Source: Streptomyces sp. TLI_171 (lineage in GTDB: Bacteria > Actinomycetota > Actinomycetes > Streptomycetales > Streptomycetaceae). From it: a stretch of 64,000 nt of DNA. Positions 43,937-54,932 of the stretch are shown in pieces. The translations under genes were made by a program, and so were the position numbers. How positions within the stretch are numbered: position 1 is the first letter of the stretch; every line of letters starts with the position of its first letter. The DNA lies in NCBI RefSeq assembly GCF_003610255.1, contig NZ_RAPS01000001.1, positions 992,001 through 1,056,000 of the forward strand. Reading direction: 5' to 3'. The notes beneath the pieces were generated by a model. The model did no database searches. It had not been told where the DNA came from and worked only from the letters and a program-made list of their open reading frames with translations.

Positions 43937-45277
43937 TCAGCCTCCGAACAGGACCGGCCGCAGGACGGCGGGCCGGAACAGGGTGCTGGGCGGTTCGACC
44001 ATCGCGGCGACCCGCTGGAACGCGGCGGCGACCTGGCCGTCGGTGGTGGCGCGGGCCAGGATCCGGTCCAGGAAGCGGTGTTGCACGCGGACCAGGGCGC
44101 CGGAGGGGCCGCCGGTGGTGCCGGCGAAGCGGACGTCCTCGCTGGAGGACATCATCCAGGGGTTCTTGGTCAGCCCGGCGATGGCCTGCCGGGTCTCCCG
44201 GACGGCGGCGTGGCCGAGGTCGCCGTGCTGCCGGACGGCCTCGCGCAGGGCGCGGGCGGCGAGCGCGGTGACGGTCATGCCCTGCCCGTAGACCGGGTTG
44301 AAGGTGCAGGAGGCGTCGCCGAGGGCCAGGAAGCCGTGCGGGGCGGTGCGTTCGTAGTGCCGCCAGACGCTCGGTCCGGGGACGAACCCGCGGGCGGGGC
44401 CCGCCGGTTCGGCGTCGACGATGGCCTCCGCGATGGCGGGATCGCGGAGTTGGCCGAGCTGCTTCTCGAACTCCTCGGGCTGGAGGGAGGGTTCGAAGCC
44501 GCGCATGCCGCCGGTCCCGACGATCCAGCGGTCGCCCTCGACGGGCAGCAGGACGCCGAAGCGGCCCTGCTGCGGGGCCCGGCTCTGCACGTACAGGGCG
44601 GTGGAGTCGGCGCCGGGCGGGCGGTGGTAGAAGCGGGTGGCGTAGGCCACTCCGGCGTCGACCCGTTCGCGCGGGACGGCGGGCGCCCCGAGGACGCTCA
44701 GCCACTTCGCCGCCCGGGTCCCGCGGCCGGCCGCGTCGATCACCAACTCGGCGGCTATCTCCCGCACCTGGTGGCTGCTCTCGCTGCCGCGGTCGCGCAC
44801 CTGGACGCCGGTGACGGCGTGTCGGCCGCCGAGCAGGCCGACCACCTCGGTGCCGGTGAGGATCTCGATCGTCGGCTCGGTGCGGACCCGGTCCAGCACC
44901 ACGTGGTCGATCACCGGGCGGCTGCAGGTCAGCACCGCCAACTCGCTCTCGTACGGGGCGAGCCAGCCCGCGGCGGTGAGCCAGCGCAGGCCCGCGGAGA
45001 CCGGGACCCGGGTGGCGCCCGCGGCGAGCAGTTCGGCGACCGCGCCGGGCATCAGTTCCTCGATGGTGCGGTGCCCGGCCTCCAGCAGCAGGTGCCCGTG
45101 CCGGGCCTGCGGGACGCCGGGGCGGAAGTCGGCGCGTTCCGGGTACCGGTCGCGTTCGATCACCACCACCCGTTCCGCCACGCCGCGCAGCGCCCAGGCC
45201 GCCAGACACCCGGCCAGTCCGCCGCCGATCACCACCGCCGTGCCGCGGCCGTCGACCGCCCTCCCCGCAGGACTCAT
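43937..45277 (-). CDS. FAD-dependent oxidoreductase (geranylgeranyl-reductase-like)
   Basis: 446 residues from the ATG at 45277. FAD dinucleotide fold VVIGGGLAGCLAAWALRGVAERVVVIERD, the mid-protein ELVIDAAGRGTRAAKWLS, and FLALGDASCTFNPVYGQGMTVTALAARALREAV at the second FAD site. The sequence FRPGVPQARHGHLLLEAGHRTIEELMPG is typical of actinobacterial squalene-epoxidase/halogenase-like flavoproteins. Substrate unknown. Divergent from the antiporter gene. Confidence 0.88.
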   Translation of the reverse strand: MSPAGRAVDGRGTAVVIGGGLAGCLAAWALRGVAERVVVIERDRYPERADFRPGVPQARHGHLLLEAGHRTIEELMPGAVAELLAAGATRVPVSAGLRWLTAAGWLAPYESELAVLTCSRPVIDHVVLDRVRTEPTIEILTGTEVVGLLGGRHAVTGVQVRDRGSESSHQVREIAAELVIDAAGRGTRAAKWLSVLGAPAVPRERVDAGVAYATRFYHRPPGADSTALYVQSRAPQQGRFGVLLPVEGDRWIVGTGGMRGFEPSLQPEEFEKQLGQLRDPAIAEAIVDAEPAGPARGFVPGPSVWRHYERTAPHGFLALGDASCTFNPVYGQGMTVTALAARALREAVRQHGDLGHAAVRETRQAIAGLTKNPWMMSSSEDVRFAGTTGGPSGALVRVQHRFLDRILARATTDGQVAAAFQRVAAMVEPPSTLFRPAVLRPVLFGG

Positions 45278-45446
45278 GACCCGTACAGTAAGGGACGCGG
45301 CGCGCACCGTCACCGGAACGCGGCACTTCGGCCGGCAGCTACCGGCCGGAAACGGCCAGGCGCCCGCCGGGGGCCGCTGGGCCGAACGGGGGACCCGTCG
45401 GGCGCGTGGCGTGCCGGACGGTCAGTTTCCGTCATGGGATGGAAAT

Positions 45447-47204
45447 ATGACCTCTGAGCAGATTCTGATCGGGGCCGGGCTGACCGTGGTGCTCGCGGTG
45501 GCGTCCCAGCTCCTGGCCTCGCGACTGCGCATCCCGGCGATCATCGTGCTGCTGCCGGTCGGCTTCGCCGCGGGCGCGATCACGGACGACATCCACCCGG
45601 ACAACCTGATCGGCCCGGCGTTCTCCCCGCTCGTCTCGCTCGCCGTCGCGGTCATCCTGTACGACGCCGGACTCGGCCTGGACCTGCGCAAGTTGACCGG
45701 TCACACCCGGCAGGCGGTGGTGCGGCTGGTGTGGATCGGCACCCTGGTCACCGCGCCCGCGGCGGCGTTCCTCGCCGCCCCGCTGATCGGGGTGTCCGGG
45801 GAGGCGGCGGCGATGCTCGGCGCGATCCTGGTGGTGTCCGGACCGACCGTGGTCGGCCCGCTGCTGAACTTCGTCCGCCCGACCGAGCGGCTGCAGCGGA
45901 TCCTGGTCTGGGAGGGGTCGCTGATCGATCCGGTCGGCGGCATCCTCGGCGCACTGGTCTTCCACATCCTGGTCAGCCAGCAGCACCACGCCCTGGGCGC
46001 GGGCCTGCTCGGCTTCGGCGCCAGCGTCGGCGTCGGTCTGCTCGGCGGGTTGGTCGGCGCGGCCCTGCTGTGGTGGCTGCTGGTGCGCCTGCGACTCGGC
46101 GAAGTGCTCGGCACCAACGCCCAGTTGGCGACCGTGGTGGGCATCGCGGCGGCCTGCGACGCGCTCCGCGACGACACCGGGCTGATCGCCGCGATCGTGA
46201 TGGGCGTGGTGGTCGCCACCGTCCCGGCCTTCGACCTGCCCGCCCGCCACAACTTCTTCGAGACGCTGGTCGCGCTGATCGTCGGGGTGCTGTTCATCTC
46301 GATCTCCTCCACCGTCACCTGGTCCTCGGTGCGGCCGGTGCTGCTGCCCGCGCTCGGCCTCACCGCGTTCCTGGTCGTGGTGGTGCGGCCGCTGGTGGCG
46401 GCGCTGTCCACGGTCCGCACCGACCTCGGCGAGGGCGAGCGGGCGTTCCTCGGCTGGATGGCGCCGCGCGGCATCGTCGCCGCGTCCACCGCCACCACCT
46501 TCGCCGCCGGGCTGGCCAACGCCGGCATCGGCGGCGCCGAGAAGATCCTGCCGACCACCTTCCTGGTGATCGTCGCCACCGTCACCCTGTACGGCCTGAC
46601 GGCCGTTCCGGTGGCCCGGCTGCTGCGGGTGATGCGGCCGGCCAGGTCCCGCCCGCTGCTGGTCGGCGGCGACCCGTGGACGGTGGAACTCGCCGAGGTG
46701 CTCCGCTCGGCCGGCCTCGACGTGCTGCTCTGGGCCGGCCGCAACGAGCAGCGGGCCCGGATCTCCGCCGCCGGGCTGGAACTCGCCGAGGGCGAACTGC
46801 TGGCCGTCGCGACCGGCGAGGGCGCCGAGCAGGAGGGCGTCACCGCCGTCTACCTGCTCACCGCCGAGGACGAGTTCAACGCGCTGGCGGCGTCCGTGCT
46901 GCACGACGAGGCCGACCTGCCGGTCTTCCGGCTGCCGGCCGCCGCGCCCGGCGCCGGCGTGGTGGCCGACGCCCCCGCCTCGACGATCCTCCCGGCCGCT
47001 CTCACCGGACCGGAACTCGCCCGCCGCCACACCGCCGGCGCCCGCATCCTGCGCCGGCCCGCCGTCGGCGAACTCCCGCCCGGCCACGACCTGTTGTTCA
47101 CCCTCGACCGGGCCGGCCGGCTGCGCCCCGCCACCCTCGCCGGCGACCCGACCGCCCCCACCGAGATCACCGAACGCATCGTGCTCGGCCCCGCACTGCC
47201 CTGA
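45447..47204 (+). CDS. CPA1-type Na+(K+)/H+ antiporter
   Basis: 585 residues. Twelve or so membrane helices fill residues 1-400. Core motifs: VILYDAGLGLDL, GAILVVSGPTVVGPLL and WEGSLIDPVGGILGALVF, where the acidic residues bind cations. The RGIVAAST segment matches the family's conserved arginine helix. The cytoplasmic C-terminus (400-585) looks like a degenerate TrkA/RCK nucleotide-binding module (PLLVGGDPWTVELAEVLRSAGLDVLLWAGRNEQRARI). It exchanges Na+ or K+ for protons. GGGATGGA precedes the ATG. Confidence 0.9.
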   Translation: MTSEQILIGAGLTVVLAVASQLLASRLRIPAIIVLLPVGFAAGAITDDIHPDNLIGPAFSPLVSLAVAVILYDAGLGLDLRKLTGHTRQAVVRLVWIGTLVTAPAAAFLAAPLIGVSGEAAAMLGAILVVSGPTVVGPLLNFVRPTERLQRILVWEGSLIDPVGGILGALVFHILVSQQHHALGAGLLGFGASVGVGLLGGLVGAALLWWLLVRLRLGEVLGTNAQLATVVGIAAACDALRDDTGLIAAIVMGVVVATVPAFDLPARHNFFETLVALIVGVLFISISSTVTWSSVRPVLLPALGLTAFLVVVVRPLVAALSTVRTDLGEGERAFLGWMAPRGIVAASTATTFAAGLANAGIGGAEKILPTTFLVIVATVTLYGLTAVPVARLLRVMRPARSRPLLVGGDPWTVELAEVLRSAGLDVLLWAGRNEQRARISAAGLELAEGELLAVATGEGAEQEGVTAVYLLTAEDEFNALAASVLHDEADLPVFRLPAAAPGAGVVADAPASTILPAALTGPELARRHTAGARILRRPAVGELPPGHDLLFTLDRAGRLRPATLAGDPTAPTEITERIVLGPALP

Positions 47205-47215
47205 CGACCCGTCAG
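47201..47215. repeat. Stop-codon palindrome CTGACG-ACC-CGTCAG
   Basis: The left arm contains the TGA of the antiporter gene; member of the 3'-end palindrome family. Confidence 0.55.
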
Positions 47216-47262
47216 CACAACGTTCCCGAGCGGCCGGCCACCGGCGGCACGGCGTTCGGGCC

Positions 47263-47354
47263 ATGCCGCCGACCACCGGCCGGGTCGTCAACGCGAGGTC
47301 GTTCCGCGATGCCGCCGGACACCGGCCGGGCCGTCAGCGCGGCGTTCCCGCAAC
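47263..47354. repeat. Tandem imperfect 46-bp repeat
   Basis: Two copies (47263-47308, 47309-47354) share ATGCCGCCG, CACCGGCCGGG, CGTCA and CGTTCC blocks. The region lies between the convergent antiporter and TetR genes, and the second copy covers the TetR stop. Confidence 0.5.
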
Positions 47355-48020
47355 GCCGTTGACCACCATCCGGAACGTCCAGGCCAGCCGGTCCTCCGGC
47401 GGACCGGACACCAGGTCCTCGGCCGTCGCCGCCACTCGCGGGTACCGGGCCGGGTCCGCCTCGCGCACGGCGCGGACCATCGCGCCGTGCTCGGCCTCCG
47501 CCTGCGCGCCGGTGCGCGCGGAGTGCTCGGCGGCGGTGGCGGTGGCGACCTGCAGCAGCGTGTCCACGCCCCAGGCGGCCTGGCCGGGCGGCACGCCACC
47601 CTGGTCCAGCAGGGCCAGCAGGCTCTCCACCAGGGCCAGGTAGTGCGGGCCGGCAGGCCGGGCCAGCAGCGCGGAGTGGGCCAGCGCCGGGTGCTCGTAC
47701 AGCACCTCGGTGTAGGAGGTCAGGACGGCGGCGAGCCGCTCCCGCCAGTCCCGGTCCCGCTCGGCGGCCGGGCCCAGGTCGACGGTGCCGAGGTGGTGCT
47801 CCAGGATCGCGGCGTGCAGCTCGGCGGTATTGGCCACGTACACGTACAGCGAGGCCGGGCCGGTGTCGAGCTCCTGCGCGAGGCGGCGCATGGTGACCCG
47901 CTGCAGTCCCTCCGCCTCCATCAGGCGGACCGCCGCGGCCACGATCCCCCGGTGGGAGAGCGCGGGCTTGGCGGGCCGCTCGCGTCGGCTGCGCGGGGCG
48001 GGCTCGGTGCTGTCGTCCAT
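47334..48020 (-). CDS. TetR-family regulator of the adjacent monooxygenase
   Basis: 228 residues from the ATG at 48020; a GTG at 48026 is an alternative and neither has a strong binding site. HTH: IVAAAVRLMEAEGLQRVTMRRLAQELDTGPASLYVYVANTAELHAAIL, followed by a TetR_C_1-like ligand domain (TetR/ActII class). It lies 61 bp downstream of the FAD monooxygenase, so the two are probably co-transcribed and repressed from the double operator at 49282-49310. Confidence 0.88.
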   Translation of the reverse strand: MDDSTEPAPRSRRERPAKPALSHRGIVAAAVRLMEAEGLQRVTMRRLAQELDTGPASLYVYVANTAELHAAILEHHLGTVDLGPAAERDRDWRERLAAVLTSYTEVLYEHPALAHSALLARPAGPHYLALVESLLALLDQGGVPPGQAAWGVDTLLQVATATAAEHSARTGAQAEAEHGAMVRAVREADPARYPRVAATAEDLVSGPPEDRLAWTFRMVVNGVAGTPR

Positions 48021-48081
48021 GGTCACCAACCTAGTCGACGGGCTCCCGGCCCTCGGCCCGCAGCTCGGCCCCGCCGGCGGC

Positions 48082-49242
48082 TCAGGCGTGCTCGCCGCGG
48101 GCGCCGTCCTCCGGCCCGTGCCCCGCGAACATCGCCAGCAGCCCGCCGATCGGGTCGGGGCCGAACATCAGCTCCAGGCTCTCCCCGGACTCCCTCGCCG
48201 ACGCCGCCGCCCGCTCGAACATCGTCCGCTCGTACGCCTGCAGCGCGGCCTCGGGGTTCCCGGGATGCGCCGCCAGGGCCAGCCCCAACTCCGCGCCGTC
48301 GTGCATCGCGAGGTTGGCGCCCTCGCCCGCGAACGGCGACATCAGGTGCGCGGCGTCGCCCAGCAGCGTCACGCCCGCGGTCCGCTCCCAGCGGTGCCCG
48401 ACCGGCAGCGCGTGGATCCGACGCAGCGTCAACTCCCCGTCGGCGTCCGCCAGCAGACCCCGCAGCGCCTCGTCCCAGTCGGCGAACGCGGCCAGCGCAC
48501 CGGCCCTGATGCCGCTCTGCTCCGCGCCGTCCAGCCAGTCCTGGCCGGCCCGCACCGCCGCGTAGACGTGGACGCTGCCGTCGGACTCCAGGTGCGCGAG
48601 GAACCCGCGGCCGTCCCCGAGCGCCATGAACATCCCGCCGCCGATCACCTCGGCGGAGCGCGGGTGGCGGTGGGCCGCGTCGTGCAGGTCGGCCTCGACG
48701 AAGGAGATGCCGGTGTACGCGGGGCTCGCCGTCGAGAGCAGCGGGCGCACCTTCGACCAGGCGCCGTCGGCGCCGATCAGCAGGTCGGTGGTGATCGCGC
48801 TGCCGTCGGCGAACTCGACCCGGTGCCGGCCGTCGCCGAGCGCCTGCACGCCGACCGCCTTCCGCCCCCAGTGCACGGTCCCCCCGGGCAGCGACTCCAG
48901 CAGCAGCGTCCGCAGGTCGCCGCGGTCGATCTCGGGCCGGCCGCCGGCGCCGTCGTCCTCCTGCTCGAGGTGGACCGTGCCGTCCGGGCCGAGCACCCGC
49001 AGGGCCTGCCCGCCGGGGTGGATCAGCTTCTCGAACTGCTCGTACAGGCCGGCCTCCTTCAGTGCGAGCTGCCCGGAGTCGTGGTGGATGTCGAGCATGC
49101 CGCCCTGGGTCCGCGCGTCCGCGTTCGGCTCCAGGTCGAAGATCGCGGCGGGGATGCCGTGGACGTGCAGGACGCGGGCGAGCGTGAGGCCGCCGAGGCC
49201 CCCGCCGATGATCGCGAGGGGGTGGTGGGTGCTGGTGGTCAT
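48082..49242 (-). CDS. FAD-dependent aromatic hydroxylase/TetX-like monooxygenase
   Basis: 386 residues, ATG 49242 with AGAGGAGC upstream. PHBH-fold signatures: LAIIGGGLGGLTLARVLHVHGIPAAIFDLE (FAD), DLLIGADGAWSKVRPLL (DG motif) and VTLLGDAAHLMSPFAGEGANLAMHDGAELGLAL (GD motif). GGMLDIHHDSGQLALKEAGL closely resembles the TetX group that hydroxylates tetracyclines, but other polyketides or phenols are possible. It shares an operon with a TetR regulator. Confidence 0.9.
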   Translation of the reverse strand: MTTSTHHPLAIIGGGLGGLTLARVLHVHGIPAAIFDLEPNADARTQGGMLDIHHDSGQLALKEAGLYEQFEKLIHPGGQALRVLGPDGTVHLEQEDDGAGGRPEIDRGDLRTLLLESLPGGTVHWGRKAVGVQALGDGRHRVEFADGSAITTDLLIGADGAWSKVRPLLSTASPAYTGISFVEADLHDAAHRHPRSAEVIGGGMFMALGDGRGFLAHLESDGSVHVYAAVRAGQDWLDGAEQSGIRAGALAAFADWDEALRGLLADADGELTLRRIHALPVGHRWERTAGVTLLGDAAHLMSPFAGEGANLAMHDGAELGLALAAHPGNPEAALQAYERTMFERAAASARESGESLELMFGPDPIGGLLAMFAGHGPEDGARGEHA

Positions 49243-49281
49243 GGCGTGCTCCTCTGCTCGGTCCGTCTCCCCTCCACCGTA

Positions 49282-49310
49282 ACGAACATGTTCGTCACGA
49301 ACAAGTTCGT
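49282..49310. promoter_or_regulatory. Double palindromic operator
   Basis: ACGAACATGTTCGT (49282-49295) and ACGAACAAGTTCGT (49297-49310) lie in tandem 15 bp apart, 40 bp before the monooxygenase start. They are likely bound cooperatively by the TetR protein of the same operon. Confidence 0.8.
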
Positions 49311-49361
49311 TCGGTCTCGGCTTCCCGGAGGCGGCCGCCCCCGCGGCCGCCGGCGGGCGGG

Positions 49362-49832
49362 TCAGCCCAGGGCGAACCAGGGGGACGGGGCGTCGGCGAG
49401 GGCCTTCTCCAGCAGCATGGCGTCGTTGTGCGAGAGCTCGGGCAGCGCGTCCAGCGGGAACCACTCCACGGCGAGCGACTCCTCGTCGTTCACCCGGGCC
49501 TCGCCGCCGATCGGGCGGCACCGGAAGGCGATGTCGAGGTACTGGACCTGGTCGCCGTTGGCGCAGGCGAACGCGGGCAGGGTGTGGACGCTGGTGATCC
49601 GCTCGGGGCGGACGGTGACACCCGTCTCCTCCAGCACCTCGCGGACCACGGTGTCGGCGGGCTGCTCGCCGGGCTCCACGATGCCGTGCAACAGGGACCA
49701 ACGCCCGTTGTCCGACCGGCGGTTGAGCAGGATCAGGCCGTCCTCCACGACCACCGCGGTGATGCCGGACAGCCAGAGCGGGTCGTGGCCGACGTGGGCG
49801 CGCAGGTCCAGGATGAATTGCGGCGTGGGCAT
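49362..49832 (-). CDS. NUDIX hydrolase
   Basis: 156 residues from the ATG at 49832; a GTG at 49841 is possible. The NUDIX box is complete (GIVEPGEQPADTVVREVLEETGV, pattern G-x5-E-x7-REUxEExGU). ITAVVVEDGLILLNRRSDNGRWSLLHG precedes it. It hydrolyses nucleoside diphosphate-linked compounds; specificity cannot be read. Confidence 0.92.
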   Translation of the reverse strand: MPTPQFILDLRAHVGHDPLWLSGITAVVVEDGLILLNRRSDNGRWSLLHGIVEPGEQPADTVVREVLEETGVTVRPERITSVHTLPAFACANGDQVQYLDIAFRCRPIGGEARVNDEESLAVEWFPLDALPELSHNDAMLLEKALADAPSPWFALG

Positions 49833-49986
49833 ACCGTGCACCCTAGGCAGCGGCCGGGACGGGGATCAACCACCGCCGTCCCGTGTCCGCGCCGCGAGAA
49901 CCTCCGCGGGGCGAGAACCTCCGCGGCCGGGAACGCGGAACGCCGCCGCGGAAGCCCCGGACGGGGTCCCGCGACGGCGTCAGCTG

Positions 49987-52259
<2,273 letters not shown>

Positions 52260-52328
52260 TATCTCGACTCGGGGGCATCTCCGCAACCAACCCCCCGCGC
52301 GCCGCCTCCCCGACCGCACCGGACCGGG

Positions 52329-52862
52329 CTACCGGCCGAGCCCGGGGTGGCCGCTGCCCGCCCAGGCGACCACCTCGTCGTTCAGCGCCGGACACAGGCT
52401 GAGGCCGGCGGCGATCACGATCCGACTCGCCTGCACGTCGCGGTAGCCCTGCTCCACGACCCAGCGCGCGGCGTCCGCCACGGGCGTGCCGGCGGTCACC
52501 CTGGTGCACCAGGCGTCGCCCACCGCCACCAGCTCCGCGTCCGACCGGCCGTCGAGTTCGTGGTCCACGTCCAGCAGGCGCAGACCCAGGTAGCCCTCCT
52601 CGCTGCGCTGCGGCACTTCGGTCGACTTCGGTTCCGGCGTGGGCAGCGCCGGCTCGCCGAGCGACGGGGCGGGCGGCAGCACCTGCTTCGGCGAATCGGC
52701 GGCGGGCGCCGGACCGGGCGTCCCGGTGCTCGTCGTGCAGCCCGCGACGGCCATCAGAAGGACGGTCAGCAGGGCGGCGCGGGGGCCGGTTCCGGCCGTG
52801 GCAGGGTTCCCCTCTCGAATGATCGAAAGCCGGATTCTGCCAGCCGCCCGGACACCGTGCAT
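52329..52862 (-). CDS. DUF732-like lipoprotein
   Basis: 177 residues from the ATG at 52862 (GGGAA upstream), giving an n-region of about 30 residues. Lipobox LLMAVAGC (Cys 42), then a Pro-rich linker. The C-terminal 95 residues (YLGLRLLDVDHELDGRSDAELVAVGDAWCTRVTAGTPVADAARWVV ... GLSLCPALNDEV) match DUF732, a small helical domain with a disulfide, common in mycobacteria. Attached to the outer face of the membrane. Function unknown. Confidence 0.78.
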   Translation of the reverse strand: MHGVRAAGRIRLSIIREGNPATAGTGPRAALLTVLLMAVAGCTTSTGTPGPAPAADSPKQVLPPAPSLGEPALPTPEPKSTEVPQRSEEGYLGLRLLDVDHELDGRSDAELVAVGDAWCTRVTAGTPVADAARWVVEQGYRDVQASRIVIAAGLSLCPALNDEVVAWAGSGHPGLGR

Positions 52863-52892
52863 GCGGGTTCCCGTGCGGTCCGCGGGCAGCCG

Positions 52893-54362
52893 TCAGCGGT
52901 TCTCCGCGCGGGCGGCGAGGTTGCGGGCCATGCCGCCGAAGACGACGGCGTGGAAGGGGGCCACCGACCACCAGTAGGCGTGGCCGGCCAGGCCGTGCGG
53001 GTGGAAGAGGGCGCGCTGGCGGTAGAGCGCGCCGGTGCCGTCGGGGGTGACGGTCAGTTCCAGCCAGGCGAGGCCGGGCAGTCGCATCTCGGCGCGCAGC
53101 CGCAGCAGGTGGCCGGGCTCGATCTCCTCGACCCGCCAGAAGTCCAGCGAGTCGCCGACCCGCAGCCGGCCGGGCGAGCGCCGTCCGCGGCGCAGGCCGA
53201 CGCCGCCGGCCATCCGGTCGAGCAGGCCGCGGACCGTCCAGGCGAGCGGGAAGGAGTACCAGCCGTTGGTGCCGCCGATGCCCTCGACGACCCGCCACAG
53301 GGCGTCCGGCGGGGCGGCCACGCGACGCTCGCGGACGTCCTGGTACAGGCTGCCGCCGGCCCAGTCGGGGTCGGTGGGCAGCGGGTCGCTGGGCGCGCCG
53401 GGCGGCGTGGCGGAGGACCAGCGGGTGGTGACCTCGTCGTCGCGGACCCGGCGCAGTGCGAGCGCGACGGCCGAGTCGAAGCCGACCGCGCCGCCGGGCG
53501 GGTCGGGGATCCACCGCGTCAGGTCCCGTTCGGAGCAGACCACTTCGTGGCGCAGCGACTCGACCAGCGGCCGGGCGAGTCCGCTCGGCACCGGGGTGAC
53601 CAGCCCGACCCAGTGCGAGGACAGGCCGGGCGTGAGCACCGGGACGGGGAGGATCAGCCGCCGGTGCAGGCCCGCCAGCCGGGCGTAGCGCTGCATCATC
53701 TCGCGGTAGGTGAGCACCTCCGGCCCGCCGATGTCGAACACCCGGTCGGTCTCGGGGATGTCGGGCAGTCCGGCGGCGCCGACCAGCAGCCGCAGCACGT
53801 CGCGGACGGCGATCGGCTGGATCCGGGTGTCCACCCACCGCGGGGTGACCATCGCGGGCAGCCGTTCGGTCAGGTAGCGCAGCATCTCGAACGAGGCCGA
53901 GCCCGACCCGATCACCACGGCGGCCCGCAGCTCGGTGACCGCCACGCCGCCTTCGCGCAGCGCCCGGCCGGTGGCGGCCCGTGAGCGCAGGTGCGGCGAG
54001 AGCTCGCGCTCCGGCACCCCGCGCGGGACGAGCCCGCCGAGGTAGACGATCCGCCGGACGCCCGCGCGGGCCGCGGCTCGCCCGAACGCGCGGGCGGCGT
54101 CCCGGTCGACCGCTTCGAAGTCGGCCCCCTTGCCCAGCGAGTGCACCAGGTAGTAGGCGACGTCGACGCCGTCGAACGCGCCGTCCAGGGTCGGCGGGCG
54201 GGTGACGTCCCCGGCGACGACCTCCACCGCGCCCCGCCACGGGTGGTCGCGCAGCCGGGCCGGGTCTCGCACCAGGCAGCGCACCTGCATCCCGGACGCC
54301 AGCAGTTCGGGCACCAGTCGCCCGCCGAGGTACCCGGTCGCCCCGGTCACCAGACATCGCAC
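52893..54362 (-). CDS. SDR-type NAD(P)-binding protein fused to DUF2867
   Basis: 489 residues; the GTG at 54362 has GAGGAGG upstream. Residues 1-290 form an atypical SDR: RCLVTGATGYLGGRLVPELLASG, DVAYYLVHSLGKGADFEAVDRDAARAFG (the YLVHS replaces the usual YxxxK), VFDIGGPEVLTYREMMQRYA. Residues 320-489 are DUF2867 (LYQDVRERRVAAPPDALWRVVEGIGGTNGWYSFP ... LFHPHGLAGHAYWWSVAPFHAVVFGGMARN), a lipid-binding START-like fold. This fusion is conserved; substrate unknown. Confidence 0.88.
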   Translation of the reverse strand: MRCLVTGATGYLGGRLVPELLASGMQVRCLVRDPARLRDHPWRGAVEVVAGDVTRPPTLDGAFDGVDVAYYLVHSLGKGADFEAVDRDAARAFGRAAARAGVRRIVYLGGLVPRGVPERELSPHLRSRAATGRALREGGVAVTELRAAVVIGSGSASFEMLRYLTERLPAMVTPRWVDTRIQPIAVRDVLRLLVGAAGLPDIPETDRVFDIGGPEVLTYREMMQRYARLAGLHRRLILPVPVLTPGLSSHWVGLVTPVPSGLARPLVESLRHEVVCSERDLTRWIPDPPGGAVGFDSAVALALRRVRDDEVTTRWSSATPPGAPSDPLPTDPDWAGGSLYQDVRERRVAAPPDALWRVVEGIGGTNGWYSFPLAWTVRGLLDRMAGGVGLRRGRRSPGRLRVGDSLDFWRVEEIEPGHLLRLRAEMRLPGLAWLELTVTPDGTGALYRQRALFHPHGLAGHAYWWSVAPFHAVVFGGMARNLAARAENR

Positions 54363-54932
54363 CGTCCACGACCTCCTCGCTCCCCCCGGACCGGCGGTCG
54401 GCCTCTCCCCCGGGCATTCGTCACCGCCGGGGGAACGGATGGTTCCCCGTGCTCAGGGTGTCAGGTCGAGCCCGAGCGGGCCGCCGGAGCGCGGGCGCAC
54501 CCGGCGGAGCGTCACCGGGGTGGCCCCGCCGCCGCCACCTGAACGAGCGTCCGCCGTGGGCCGGTCGGGTGCGGGTGCACGCATTGCCGGGCCGCTGTCG
54601 ACGCATTGCCAACTCCCGGCCGGACATCTGAACTAGCTTGGCTCGCAAGGGGGGAACCTCATGCAGCGCGGGGCGCGACCGTCGACATCGCGCCCGGCCG
54701 GCGCGGCCCGCGTCCCGATGTGGAGGGACGCTCCGCCAGGCGTGGGGACCACGGGACGGATCGCCGGGCCCGTCCGGACGGTGGCCGCCGACCCGATCGC
54801 ATCTCCCCGGGGCGCGATCCGGTTCGGCGTCGGCCGCGAACCCTGTGCCCCGGGTCCGCGCCGTATGTGAGAACGGCGCCGGGCCCGGGGCCGGACCCGT
54901 TCCGCCGGAACCGCGTCGGCGGTCCCGCGGGG
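54363..54932. promoter_or_regulatory. 570-bp gap with inverted and direct repeats
   Basis: Contains GGGGAAC-N5-GTTCCCC (54430-54448) close to the SDR promoter and the direct repeat ACGCATTGCC (54579-54588 and 54601-54610), exactly 22 bp apart (two helical turns). The repeat precedes a possible small plus-strand ORF. G+C-rich stems near 54875-54905 could end a transcript. Nothing else is supported. Confidence 0.5.
54661..54870 (+). CDS. Possible small ORF
   Basis: 69 residues. The ATG has an excellent ribosome binding site (AAGGGGGGAACCTC) and promoter-like repeats upstream, and most third positions are G/C, but the Arg/Pro/Gly-rich protein resembles nothing I know and has no predicted fold. 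It could be a leader peptide or a random frame. Confidence 0.3.
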   Translation: MQRGARPSTSRPAGAARVPMWRDAPPGVGTTGRIAGPVRTVAADPIASPRGAIRFGVGREPCAPGPRRM

